NCBI GenBank assembly: GCA_029269125.1
Contig: JARHXX010000001.1
Span: 186,001-250,000, forward strand
DNA length: 64,000 nucleotides
Source: Kiritimatiellaeota bacterium B1221
GTDB lineage: Bacteria; Verrucomicrobiota; Kiritimatiellia; SS1-B-03-39; UBA6053
Reading direction: 5' to 3'
The notes under the pieces are model-generated. The model did not search any database. It had not been told where the DNA came from and saw nothing but the letters and a program-made list of their open reading frames with translations. The translations under genes were made by a program, and so were the position numbers. This document shows positions 16,837-25,592 of this stretch, one piece after another (position 1 is the stretch's first letter; each line of letters starts with the position of its first letter).

Positions 16837-18883
16837 ATTCCCCTTCTTCAGCCACAGCGGCAACATCCGCCCTCTTGAGGGACGCTTCGATATTATCCAA
16901 GTCCAAACGTTGCAAAGGCTTCAGCCCGAAGGGTGCAATTTCTTTGCGAATCTCCAAGGCGAAATCCTGTGCCAAGGCGATGGTTTCATCCACGCCACCT
17001 TGCTCTGGCACATAAATACCCACGGAGTATTGATAACGGCTGTAATCTTTCGGACGGTTCCAGGACCGCACCATATGTTTCATCCGCGCCAAATAGCTGG
17101 AATCGCCTTTCTCCTCGGCTGCGGCACGGCTGCGTGCCACTTCCTCGCGGGTGCGATCATCCATTTTCTCCTCAAACATCCGGTCATCCTCTCCCTCTAA
17201 ATCCTCATTGATGAACGCGTTCATGATACGGGTCACTTCATCACGATTATACCAATAGAGCACCATCTGCCGACTGAGATTGTTTTTATAGAGACGCGAG
17301 AACATGATTTCATATTCATCGTTCATCTCTTCCGGAAGCGGAACCACCTGTTCAATTTCCCAGCCCGCTTCACGGAAGCAAACATCAGGAGAATGCGGGA
17401 AAGCCCATGAAGATCCGTTAAATCCAATCACAGGTTCCCAAAAGTTAATAATCACATTGATATGCCGGTTATCCGGACTCGCATACCATGCGACATAACT
17501 CTCGGTGGGTTTCAAAATACGCAGAGCCACCTCGGGAAGCTCCCCCCAGTAAATGCGTTTGTACTCGCCGATTTGCCCCGGGAAAACATCCAGAGTGCGG
17601 CGCTGTTGGGCAATTTCATACTGCACCCGGTTGCGAATGGCATAACGTTGAAAAATCAACATCTGTCCAAGCAACATCAAGATCAGCAGACTGTATACGC
17701 CCACCCGGATACGGCTCACCTTGGAAAAGAAGTATTCCCGTTGCTGTTCCGCACTGACAAAATCATCATTTTCCTCTTCGCCGGCTTCCGGATCATTGTC
17801 CGCGTGGTATGCCGCATTACTGGCACTCCCCCCGTAACCGTAACCACTGGACATTCCATAGGTGCCATAAACCCCATACGAAGAATAAGAACCCACGGTC
17901 TCAATCTTTTTCCCCGGCGGGGGCGCAAGCACCCGGGCCAAAATAATCATGACAATGGAGGAGAGGAAAAAGGACACCCCACCCACCATGTCGTGTTTGT
18001 GTCCACTGGCCCAACTCATATCGAACCAACTGCAAAGCAAAGCTGTGGCGACCACCCGAATAACATTTTGGAAAACCGCCAGAAAGATCCCCAGAGGAAT
18101 AAACAGCGCGATCAGGAAAGGCCGCAATCGTAAAAACCAGGCCGCCGCGGGTGCCACCGCCAGCATCGCCCATAAGGAACGAATCCCGGAACAGGCATCC
18201 GCCACCCCCAAAACCACTCCGGGAATTTCAATCACATTTTTGGTCACATAAACACTGTATCCAAACATGCCCAAAATGCTGGAGGAAGCCGTGGTCACCA
18301 CATCTTTCAAAGCCCCTTTCAGCCAAACTTCCGGCGGTCCGGGCAAACCGGGAACCATGAATCCTAAATACAACAAGGGAAACCAGTATAACCGCAGGGC
18401 CCGCACGCCATAAAAGGAAATAAACAATCCCCAAATGGAGATCACCAGTCCCACAGCGGTGAAGTATTCACTGACAATCCCCCCGGCAACCAGCCCAATT
18501 TCGTACCACAAAGCCACAAACTGAATACACAGACCGACCAATAAGACCGGCAGGCCCCAGTAGTCGCCCACCACATGCAACTTCTCCTCCGACAAAGTCC
18601 AGACCCGCCACGCCGCGGCGGCCGAAATCAGGGGCACCAAAATCGCATGGGAATAATCTTCAAAGTTCAAATAAAATTTAAACAGGCTGATGATCATAAA
18701 CGCATTGGCAATCAGCAGCAATACGCCCACGGCCACCAGATCCACCAAGGAGAGCTGGGGAACACGAACCGGCATCACCCCGCCGTAATACCCATATCCC
18801 GCATCCGCACCCGGTCGGGTCTTGCGGGGTTCCAAAGAGGATGTCCCTTTGTCTTTTTTCTTATTTAAAAAATCAAACTTCAT
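16835..18883 (-). CDS. Exosortase with fused EpsI-type domain
   Basis: Exosortases are membrane cysteine transpeptidases that process C-terminal PEP-CTERM sorting tails. This 682-residue protein has about eight membrane helices in its first half. The catalytic triad candidates are Cys in ADACSGIRSLWAM (near 231), Arg in FQNVIRVVATALL and His in SGHKHDMVGGVSFF. A Gly/Tyr/Ser-rich cytosolic linker follows (about 315-350, YGTYGMSSGYGYGG), then an acidic stretch, one more membrane helix, and an EpsI-like domain (about 415-650) that is usually a separate protein in proteobacteria. It overlaps the TPR gene by one base (TGATG), so the two are translationally coupled. A PEP-CTERM substrate is at 53.2 kb. 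The exact exosortase subtype is not assigned. Confidence 0.9.
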   Translation of the reverse strand: MKFDFLNKKKDKGTSSLEPRKTRPGADAGYGYYGGVMPVRVPQLSLVDLVAVGVLLLIANAFMIISLFKFYLNFEDYSHAILVPLISAAAAWRVWTLSEEKLHVVGDYWGLPVLLVGLCIQFVALWYEIGLVAGGIVSEYFTAVGLVISIWGLFISFYGVRALRLYWFPLLYLGFMVPGLPGPPEVWLKGALKDVVTTASSSILGMFGYSVYVTKNVIEIPGVVLGVADACSGIRSLWAMLAVAPAAAWFLRLRPFLIALFIPLGIFLAVFQNVIRVVATALLCSWFDMSWASGHKHDMVGGVSFFLSSIVMIILARVLAPPPGKKIETVGSYSSYGVYGTYGMSSGYGYGGSASNAAYHADNDPEAGEEENDDFVSAEQQREYFFSKVSRIRVGVYSLLILMLLGQMLIFQRYAIRNRVQYEIAQQRRTLDVFPGQIGEYKRIYWGELPEVALRILKPTESYVAWYASPDNRHINVIINFWEPVIGFNGSSWAFPHSPDVCFREAGWEIEQVVPLPEEMNDEYEIMFSRLYKNNLSRQMVLYWYNRDEVTRIMNAFINEDLEGEDDRMFEEKMDDRTREEVARSRAAAEEKGDSSYLARMKHMVRSWNRPKDYSRYQYSVGIYVPEQGGVDETIALAQDFALEIRKEIAPFGLKPLQRLDLDNIEASLKRADVAAVAEEGE

Positions 18884-20976
18884 CAGCTATTCTCCCCTTG
18901 CAAGGACTCAAGCAATGTCCGGGCATCCTGCGACTGGGGGAAATTCGGATTGATCATGAGCAAAGCCTGCAGTTGCCTGACCGCATCATTCGCTCGACCC
19001 AGCGCCGCCAGACTTTTCGCATAATGATAGCGAATCACCACATTGTCTCCCGCTTTGGCAAGCGCTCCCTCATAAACCATCAAAGCCTCTTCATGCTGAC
19101 CGGATGCCGCCATCACGTACGCACGGGTATCCATAATAATCGGATTGTCAGAAAAAGCTTTTGCCAATTCGACGGACAGCACCTGCGCTTTGGAGAGATC
19201 CTGACCGCTCCGGGCCAACAGAAAGGCCAGGTTGTTTTTCAGCGGTGCGTTATCCGGATACTTCGCATTTAACATCCGGGTATCCGGCAGGGCTTCCGCC
19301 CATCTATCACTCTGCATCAGAATTTCGATTCGCCGCATCCGTAAAGTATCCGAATCCGGATACTCTTCCAGCAAACCATCCAACAATGCAATCGCCTGAT
19401 CCAGCTCATCTTGTAAAACCATGGCTTGCGTCACCAAGTTTACGGCACGAAGGTCCTGGCGGTTTTGCGCCAACGCCAGTTCAGCTTCCCGGCGCGCTTC
19501 CCCGATTTCCTCACTCGCCATTAACTGCTGAGAAAGGAATAAATGGATATTCTGACCGCTGGGGGTCAGCCGCAACGCACTGCGGGCGTGTTGAATGGCT
19601 TCATCATGCATGCGGACTTGAGCATACATTTGCGCCAGCATCCAATGGGCCGCTCTTTCGTATCGGGGTTCCCGACTGGCGGTAATTTGCTGCGCCAACT
19701 TTTTCCCCTCGGAAATCTTACCCGCCCGCAACAACAATTCGGCATAACGCAACCGCAACGCCATATTTCCGCCAAAACGGTTTAAAAGCTGGGTATAAGC
19801 GCGAAGTCCCGCCGACATGCCGTAACGGTTGAGAATCATTTCCGCCTGTAAACGCAAGGCTTCCAGATTGTCAGGCTCCAAAACCAAAATTTCATTCAAG
19901 GTCGCGTCCACCTTTTCAATTTGGTTTTCCTGCACAAAAATGGAGATCATCGCCAATTTAGCGGGCACAAAATCATCTTTCAAACTCAGTGCGGCCTGCA
20001 GCCGGGCTTTTGCAGTTTCCATGTCTTGGAAAACAGACATCTCCAAACGTGCAAGCACGGTCAAGGTGTCCGGGTTTTTCCCATCCATCGCATACAACTT
20101 GTCCATCAATTCACGGGTTTTCTCCTTTTCTCCTCCCGCGGCAAGTAGACCTGCATTCATGCGAATCGCCATGAGATTATCCGGTTCCAGCTCCAACGCT
20201 TTTGCCGCAAGCTTCAGTGCTTCAACCCGATCCTCGCGATTTTCCATGTACTGCGCCAGCAAAAGCATCGCCTCCACATGTTCCGGATCGTATTCCAAGG
20301 TGTCTTCAATACTGCCGATGGCCTTCACTTCCTGCCCCATGACCCGGTACGCCTTCGCCAAATGAAAATGGTAGTTGGCTTCAGTCGGATTTTCCTGAAT
20401 GGCAATTTTAAAGTCCACCTGCGCATTGGGATATTTTCCCTGATCGAAATACTTCAGACCCGAAAGGAAATAACGCTCCGCCCGCTCCGGATTTAACCGA
20501 ACGGCCGTTTGATTAAGAAAATCCACGTTTTCATCCTCTTCCCCCAATGTGGAAGGCGCAAAAGTGGATACAAAATTTTTGCCGAAATTATCCGGATCAG
20601 ACGAAAAGCCACGTAGCACCAAGTAACTTCCAAACACCCAAAAACAGATCATGCCCACCGTAATGAAAGGCACCCAAACCGGCGGCCGGGTCATATAGCC
20701 ATCGTTTTTACAAAAGCCCAGGGTCCGTTTCCCGACCTTTTTGAAATAAACACAGGGTGTCAGCAGAGTGACCATCCACTTGTTCTGATACTTCAGTACC
20801 GACCTTACCGGATGGTCATCCTCCTGATTGGACTCTCCCTGGCAAAAATGGCAGCGTTGCTGTTTTTTCTTTTTAAGTAGCCGCTTAATCATCCGCCAGG
20901 TAACGATACAGGAATCTGCAGTGAAATAGAGCAGATCTAAAGGGAAAAAGATGATTTTAAACAGAATTTGTTTCAT
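18883..20976 (-). CDS. Membrane-anchored TPR protein of the exosortase locus
   Basis: This 697-residue protein starts with an amphipathic membrane-associated segment, a cysteine pair (CHFCQGES) and two later cysteines that may form a zinc ribbon (about residues 40-95). One transmembrane helix follows (about 105-130). The rest is about 14 tetratricopeptide-like repeats, clear in AERYFLSGLKYFDQGKYPNA, LAKAYRVMGQEVKAIGSIE and AAKALELEPDNLMAIRMNA. TPR proteins (PrsT-like) commonly accompany exosortases and probably act as scaffolds for polysaccharide or protein export. The TGATG overlap with the exosortase gene supports a joint role. AGGAG ten bases upstream marks the start. Confidence 0.85.
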   Translation of the reverse strand: MKQILFKIIFFPLDLLYFTADSCIVTWRMIKRLLKKKKQQRCHFCQGESNQEDDHPVRSVLKYQNKWMVTLLTPCVYFKKVGKRTLGFCKNDGYMTRPPVWVPFITVGMICFWVFGSYLVLRGFSSDPDNFGKNFVSTFAPSTLGEEDENVDFLNQTAVRLNPERAERYFLSGLKYFDQGKYPNAQVDFKIAIQENPTEANYHFHLAKAYRVMGQEVKAIGSIEDTLEYDPEHVEAMLLLAQYMENREDRVEALKLAAKALELEPDNLMAIRMNAGLLAAGGEKEKTRELMDKLYAMDGKNPDTLTVLARLEMSVFQDMETAKARLQAALSLKDDFVPAKLAMISIFVQENQIEKVDATLNEILVLEPDNLEALRLQAEMILNRYGMSAGLRAYTQLLNRFGGNMALRLRYAELLLRAGKISEGKKLAQQITASREPRYERAAHWMLAQMYAQVRMHDEAIQHARSALRLTPSGQNIHLFLSQQLMASEEIGEARREAELALAQNRQDLRAVNLVTQAMVLQDELDQAIALLDGLLEEYPDSDTLRMRRIEILMQSDRWAEALPDTRMLNAKYPDNAPLKNNLAFLLARSGQDLSKAQVLSVELAKAFSDNPIIMDTRAYVMAASGQHEEALMVYEGALAKAGDNVVIRYHYAKSLAALGRANDAVRQLQALLMINPNFPQSQDARTLLESLQGENS

Positions 20977-21132
20977 GGGGGAAGGACTCCTGGGAATAAT
21001 ATGGACCTGCTTACTGGCAAACAGCCCAAAATCAACTTGCCTTTTTAAATGGCAATCAAAATTACGTTGAATACAGATGGCACAAACAAAGCAAAAATCA
21101 AATGATTAAATCGGGTACCTCAGGTCTAAAAC

Positions 21133-21360
21133 ATGGAAATATTTGAAACTTTTTTAAGGGGGCTGTCCCTCTGGACCCTATTGGAAGGTGCATGGGTCCT
21201 CTTTTTTCCAAAAACCTCTATTCGCTTAAGCCTGAAGCTCTTCCCCAACTGGGGGCGATTTCTCAACGAAATCGAACCCGCCGAATTAAAAAAGCTTGCG
21301 GCCATCGAGCTCGCTTTTGGCCTCATTCTGGGGGTCTATCTCTATTTTATGGCAGGCTGA
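21133..21360 (+). CDS. Small membrane protein, DUF2065-like
   Basis: This 75-residue protein has two hydrophobic segments, one near the start (LRGLSLWTLLEGAWVLFFP) and one at the end (LAAIELAFGLILGVYLYFM), joined by a basic loop RLSLKLFPNW. The pattern of LLEG...FP followed by an IE-x4-GL tail resembles the DUF2065 (YjeT-like) family of inner-membrane proteins of unknown function. The start lacks a strong ribosome-binding site. It is isolated between divergent and convergent neighbours, so context gives no role. Confidence 0.55.
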   Translation: MEIFETFLRGLSLWTLLEGAWVLFFPKTSIRLSLKLFPNWGRFLNEIEPAELKKLAAIELAFGLILGVYLYFMAG

Positions 21361-21436
21361 ATGGAAAAGGAAGGCGGGGAAAAACGCAAATCTGGTCAGA
21401 CCCACGCTCATTTTCCAAATGTGAAACCCGTTCCCT

Positions 21437-21454
21437 GCCTGGCTGTCGCCAGGC
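21437..21454. repeat. Short hairpin between convergent genes
   Basis: GCCTGG pairs with CCAGGC around a six-base loop, between the small membrane protein and the end of the glycosyltransferase gene. No T-tract follows. The sequence resembles the CCTG-rich stems of the repeats near 5.8-7.2 kb, but it is too short to class with them. Confidence 0.35.
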
Positions 21455-21465
21455 TCCCGCGCTCC

Positions 21466-22542
21466 CTAAATCAAAGGCTGCAACAGCTCCCGCAAGCGCC
21501 CTTCAATGTCCTGTGCGTCATAGGCCTCGAGGCGACGGCGCTGCCCCGCCAAAATTTCCTCCCGTAAAACGCCCTCACCCGCCAGCCGGGGAATCCAGGC
21601 CGCCAACTCATCAAAAATCTTTTCTTTAAACAAAAAACCGGCCCCGGCCATGGTCTCCGGAACCGCAGAAGACGCATAAGCCATCACCGGCAATTCCGCC
21701 TGCATCGCCTCTAGCAGCGGAATGCCAAATCCCTCATGTTCACTCATGCACAAAAATAAATCCGCCACTTGATAGTAGGCACAAAGATCGGCCTCGGGTA
21801 CCGACCCGACAAAATTCACATGCTCCAGTCCCAATTCCCGCTTCAACGATTGCAACATCGCCAGATAGGCCTCGGCCCCCGCAAAACTTCCCACATGAAT
21901 CAGCCGGCAGTTCGGCGTCTGAAACTTCTGCAAGTAATAAAAAGCATATAACAAATCTTCCAAACGCTTGTTGGGCACGCAGCGTCCGACAAACAGCACA
22001 TTGATTTTTCCATCCCGGTATTTCTCGATCACTTCCCGGTTGGGTTTGGCATCCAGTCGACGCAGTTCCAAAGCCAAAGGCAGGACCTGAATGTCCTGGT
22101 AGCCCGCTTCGGATAACTCACCCGCGTTGTATGAACTCACCGCCAAATTCAGATCTGCCACTCCCGCCAACGCCTTCATCTGCACCCGGCCCTTTGCCAG
22201 CAAACCGGCCAAATGCTCGTCCAACGCCCTGAAATACCCTTCCGGTGTCACATTGTGATAGCGAATAACGGTTTTGCACTTCAGCTGAGGCAGGATGTCA
22301 TTTACATCCGAACCTATAGACAAATGAAGCATCACCACATCCCCTTCATCCACATCCGTCAGCAAAGTGGAAACATCCCGGGAGACCTTTCTCAGTTCCG
22401 GTAAAATACGGGCTGCTTCGCAGTAAATCTCACTTTCGAAGCCCCATTTTTGAAACCAACTCCGCAAGGTGCGGGCTTCATTTGAAATTGCATCCCCATT
22501 GCTGTACCCTGCCAAAAGTTGATGAATCGCCCTTGTCGCCAT
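21466..22542 (-). CDS. Glycosyltransferase family 4 protein
   Basis: This 358-residue GT-B fold enzyme is expected to transfer a sugar from a nucleotide donor to a glycan or lipid acceptor at the inner membrane face. The donor-binding domain is clear: NVLFVGRCVPNKRLEDLL (about residue 175), CRLIHVGSF, VNFVGSVPEADLCAYY, and the E-x7-E signature in SEHEGFGIPLLEAMQAELPV. The N-terminal acceptor half is less conserved (HLSIGSDVNDILP, VIRYHNVTP). It overlaps the upstream unknown gene by one base (TGATG), suggesting joint function. Substrate unknown. Confidence 0.9.
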   Translation of the reverse strand: MATRAIHQLLAGYSNGDAISNEARTLRSWFQKWGFESEIYCEAARILPELRKVSRDVSTLLTDVDEGDVVMLHLSIGSDVNDILPQLKCKTVIRYHNVTPEGYFRALDEHLAGLLAKGRVQMKALAGVADLNLAVSSYNAGELSEAGYQDIQVLPLALELRRLDAKPNREVIEKYRDGKINVLFVGRCVPNKRLEDLLYAFYYLQKFQTPNCRLIHVGSFAGAEAYLAMLQSLKRELGLEHVNFVGSVPEADLCAYYQVADLFLCMSEHEGFGIPLLEAMQAELPVMAYASSAVPETMAGAGFLFKEKIFDELAAWIPRLAGEGVLREEILAGQRRRLEAYDAQDIEGRLRELLQPLI

Positions 22543-23240
22543 CAGCCCATCCCACCACTGCGACGAACCAGATCAAAGAACCGGTCCTGATACAGATCGA
22601 AAACCTGTCGCTGCTGTAACTTTTTGTGCAGATAGGGAATTCGGGTATGATCCCGTTGCGCCGCCGCAAAATCTTCTTCGATTTCCTGCTGGCCCAACTG
22701 TGGATTCGGCAGGAGGTTCCGTCCCTGCATTTCTTTCACATGATGCGGCATCGATTTTTCCACCAAGTCCACCATCAGCTTCAGAAGACACACTTCCCAG
22801 GGTTGATCAACTCCCCGCAAGACCGCATTGAATCCGTCCTTTTCTTTGGACAGGGCTTCCAGCACATTGCCTTCCACCACCTCCAAACTTTCATGAATGA
22901 TATTTTCACTCACTTCCGTTTTACTGATTTTGAATCCATAATGTAAAAAACGCAAATCCGGTTTGTGCTGCTTGAGCCACTGCATAAACGCTTCACTTTC
23001 CTCATCCTGAAAACCTTCAATCGGACTCTCCGCCCCAAAATTCGGGGTCAAAATCTGAGGTTGCGCCGCATTCAGAATCCCTTCACGAACCCGCACCTGA
23101 TTCACCGCATCCATTACCTCGGTAATCAAATGATACTTGATCCGGGTCGCACCAAAAGTCTCCAAAGACCGTTCAGGCCCCTGGAGAAGTTGTGTATTTT
23201 GCAGCGCATACCAAAAATCAAATGAATCTTTATCCGACAT
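22542..23240 (-). CDS. Unknown protein coupled to glycosyltransferase
   Basis: I do not recognise this 232-residue protein. It has no signal peptide or membrane helix and appears cytosolic and mostly helical. Segments such as FDFWYALQNTQLLQGPER, EAFMQWLKQHKPDLRFLHYGF and PWEVCLLKLMVDLVEKSMPHH are distinctive and could seed a profile search. The C-terminus is basic (YQDRFFDLVRRSGGMG). Its stop overlaps the start of the glycosyltransferase (TGATG), so the pair is made together. A role in the same glycan pathway, perhaps as a chaperone or regulator, is inferred from this alone. Confidence 0.65.
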   Translation of the reverse strand: MSDKDSFDFWYALQNTQLLQGPERSLETFGATRIKYHLITEVMDAVNQVRVREGILNAAQPQILTPNFGAESPIEGFQDEESEAFMQWLKQHKPDLRFLHYGFKISKTEVSENIIHESLEVVEGNVLEALSKEKDGFNAVLRGVDQPWEVCLLKLMVDLVEKSMPHHVKEMQGRNLLPNPQLGQQEIEEDFAAAQRDHTRIPYLHKKLQQRQVFDLYQDRFFDLVRRSGGMG

Positions 23241-23340
23241 CCGGCCACCTTATCCGATTTCGGACCTGAGGCAAGTTAGGAATGGGGCGGATGTCGAAGG
23301 ACGGAGGTCGCCCCCGCCCGCCAGAGGAGGTCCGGGTTCC

Positions 23341-23368
23341 GCTCAACGTTCAATGTTCGATGTTCGAA
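23341..23368 (+). repeat. Short heptamer array (GTTCRAN x4)
   Basis: Four consecutive 7-base units read GCTCAAC, GTTCAAT, GTTCGAT and GTTCGAA. The unit is close to the NGGTCAN heptamer of the longer array at 37531. It lies in the gap between two minus-strand genes. Confidence 0.55.
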
Positions 23369-23383
23369 ATATTCCCCCACCTG

Positions 23384-23968
23384 CTAAGGCAGCTTCCCGA
23401 ACAGCAACACGCCTTCTCTGGCAATCCGTTTCCACAGCACCTGAAATTCGGGATCATCCATGTTCCGCATGTCCATGAACGTAACCGAGAGATCCAGCGC
23501 ATATCGCTGATCCACTTTTTCCCGCAAACGTTCCAGACAGCGGTAAGCCTGCAGCCGCTGACGCCCCCCTTCATACAGCAGGTGCAGATCGATGACGCCT
23601 TCCTCGGCATCATCTTCCCTCGCTAAACGCCCCGTGACCATCGCCGCCTCCGGCACCGGTTTTACGGAGCGGCGGACCAACTTTCGTAAATCATCCCAAA
23701 ACAACTCCTCTGCATCCAAGGCCGGACGCAGAGATTTGGTCCACAGAAAATTCTTGGGATTGGGTTCGTAAAAATAGTGTACGGACGTGATTTCCGCGCG
23801 CAAAACTCTGCGTTGCGCCAACTCTTCCAAAGCCAACATGGTTGCCCGGTTGCTCAAGCCGCTGCGCCGCTGAATTTCGCGGCCACTCAGTTTTTCTTTG
23901 GCCCGGTGAAGGACCCGTAAAACTTTTACGTGACTCGCCTTCCCCAATATCGGATTTAGTCCGTGCAT
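23384..23968 (-). CDS. Winged-helix protein with degenerate nucleotidyltransferase-like domain
   Basis: The N-terminal 75 residues of this 194-residue protein look like a winged helix: VLRVLHRAKEKLSGREIQ, RSGLSNRATMLALEELAQRRVL, and a wing with FYEPNP. The C-terminal part, AAMVTGRLAREDDAEEGVIDLHLL, follows the outline of the G-S-x-A-R-G...S-D-I-D-L core of minimal nucleotidyltransferases. The Ser after Gly is Arg, and the first Asp of D-x-D is Val. The active site therefore appears lost. Similar fusions are known among MNT-type proteins. It is probably a regulator; targets are unknown. Confidence 0.6.
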   Translation of the reverse strand: MHGLNPILGKASHVKVLRVLHRAKEKLSGREIQRRSGLSNRATMLALEELAQRRVLRAEITSVHYFYEPNPKNFLWTKSLRPALDAEELFWDDLRKLVRRSVKPVPEAAMVTGRLAREDDAEEGVIDLHLLYEGGRQRLQAYRCLERLREKVDQRYALDLSVTFMDMRNMDDPEFQVLWKRIAREGVLLFGKLP

Positions 23969-23999
23969 GGGGAAAGCCTAAAGGAGGAGGCCCTCAGGA

Positions 24000-24353
24000 T
24001 CAACCCTCTTTATTTGTTCGCGCCTTGATAAAGGATTGCACATACGCCCCCACCAAAATGAAACACAAGATACACATCGACCACAGGGCGGATGATTTCA
24101 CCGACCCGAACTCTTCCAGTTTCGCGACCTGCATTGCAGACGCCACAAAACCCACAATGGCCAAGGTCACTGCGACATGCATGTAAATTTTTGCTTTGGA
24201 GGGTTGGCGAAGCGTCAGCCAGGCAAACAGCATAATCGGCAGACCAAAGAAGAGCGGAATAAACGCGGTGAGACTTTTAATATCCGAAGCGGCATATCCG
24301 GCAATTCCAGTCAAACAAAGCATCGCACCGATAAAAATAGAAATTTTGGGCAT
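24000..24353 (-). CDS. Small four-helix membrane protein, unknown
   Basis: This 117-residue protein has four predicted membrane helices: IFIGAMLCLTGIAGYAA, AFIPLFFGLPIMLFAWL, HVAVTLAIVGFVASAM and WSMCILCFILVGAYVQSF. A short polar C-terminus ends in KARTNKEG. I recognise no family with certainty. It lies alone on the minus strand, divergent from the M48 protease gene, and the roughly 100-base gap between them must hold both promoters. No function can be assigned. Confidence 0.6.
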   Translation of the reverse strand: MPKISIFIGAMLCLTGIAGYAASDIKSLTAFIPLFFGLPIMLFAWLTLRQPSKAKIYMHVAVTLAIVGFVASAMQVAKLEEFGSVKSSALWSMCILCFILVGAYVQSFIKARTNKEG

Positions 24354-24452
24354 AAGGGTCCTTTTTTAGATTGAGGAAGTCAACCTGCCCCAGGAAACAA
24401 AAATGGCAAGTAGGATGATGAAGTTTTCATGCGAATGATGTAAGCTTCACTC

Positions 24453-25592
24453 ATGAAAATGATTTTGTACGGATTCCTCCTCTGCTTGCTGATGCTCAGC
24501 GGCTGCGCCACCAACCCCGTCACCGGCAAAAGTGAATTTCAAATGCTGTCGGAACAGGAGGAAATCGCCTTGGGCATTCAGGAATACCCCCAGCAAATCC
24601 AACTTGCGGGGGGACCCTACCTCATCGATCCGGAACTGAATGATTATGTGAACCGGGTGGGTCAAAAATTGGCCGGCGAAAGTGACCGGCCCCACCTGCC
24701 CTATGAATTCACCATCGTGAATGACAGCTCCTGGAATGCCTGGGCCTTACCCGGCGGCAAGATTGCCATCAACCGCGGATTGCTCGAAGCCCTCCGCAAC
24801 GAAAGCGAATTGGCCGCCGTGCTCGGGCACGAAATCGTGCATGCCGCCGCCCGTCACTCCGCCCAACAAATGGAACGGGGCATGTGGATGCAGGCCGGCC
24901 TGCTGGGACTCACTCTGGCCGCGGGCGAAGATTACCAAAATGCGGTTTATGAGACAGGGTCCATGGCCGCCGGAATTGGCATGCTGAAATACAGCCGGGA
25001 TGCCGAAACCGAAGCCGACTACTATGGGATGAAATACATGGATAAATCCGGATACGACCCGGTGGGAGCCGTCTCCCTACAGGAATTGTTTGCCGAAAAT
25101 ATGGACAGCGCGGGCGGATGGCTGGCTTCCCACCCCGCATCCATTGAAAGGGTTAGACAAAACCAGGCATCGCTCAGGGACCTGAAGAATGATGGCTACC
25201 TCGGCTCTGCGGAATATCGAATTCACACCCGCAATCTTAAAGAACGTGCCCCGGCATATGATCTCTACGATCAAGGCCGGAAAGCCCTCCAAAACCATCA
25301 ACCCCAACAGGCTTTACAACTCTCATTGGCCGCCAGGAAACAGGTAAAAGAAGAAGCCCTTTTCTACGGACTCAGTGCCGAAGCCTATGAACAATTGGGG
25401 AACCGGAAAGCCGCCCTGCAGGCTTGGGATCAAGCCATCCGGCGCAATCCGGAATGGTTCTACTTTTATTTAAAACGAGGGATGGCAAATGAAAAAGCGG
25501 GCAACCCAAACGAAGCCGCATCCGACTTTAAAAACAGTTACCGCCTGCTCCCCACTGAAGAGGCGAAAAACGGTTATAATCGAAACCGGTAA
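24453..25592 (+). CDS. M48-family metalloprotease lipoprotein with TPR tail
   Basis: This 379-residue protein begins with a lipoprotein signal whose lipobox is LSGC (Cys near residue 18), so it is predicted to be lipidated. The M48 catalytic motif is HEIVH (near 126, in GHEIVHAAARHSAQ), and the third zinc ligand is in DAETEADYYGMKYM. SEFQMLSEQEEIALG is the usual N-terminal marker of the BepA/YfgC-LoiP branch. The last 120 residues are TPR-like (RKALQNHQPQQAL, AEAYEQLGNRKAALQAWDQAI). By analogy with BepA it may degrade or help assemble outer-membrane proteins. Its stop meets the stop of the convergent glycoside hydrolase gene. Confidence 0.9.
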   Translation: MKMILYGFLLCLLMLSGCATNPVTGKSEFQMLSEQEEIALGIQEYPQQIQLAGGPYLIDPELNDYVNRVGQKLAGESDRPHLPYEFTIVNDSSWNAWALPGGKIAINRGLLEALRNESELAAVLGHEIVHAAARHSAQQMERGMWMQAGLLGLTLAAGEDYQNAVYETGSMAAGIGMLKYSRDAETEADYYGMKYMDKSGYDPVGAVSLQELFAENMDSAGGWLASHPASIERVRQNQASLRDLKNDGYLGSAEYRIHTRNLKERAPAYDLYDQGRKALQNHQPQQALQLSLAARKQVKEEALFYGLSAEAYEQLGNRKAALQAWDQAIRRNPEWFYFYLKRGMANEKAGNPNEAASDFKNSYRLLPTEEAKNGYNRNR

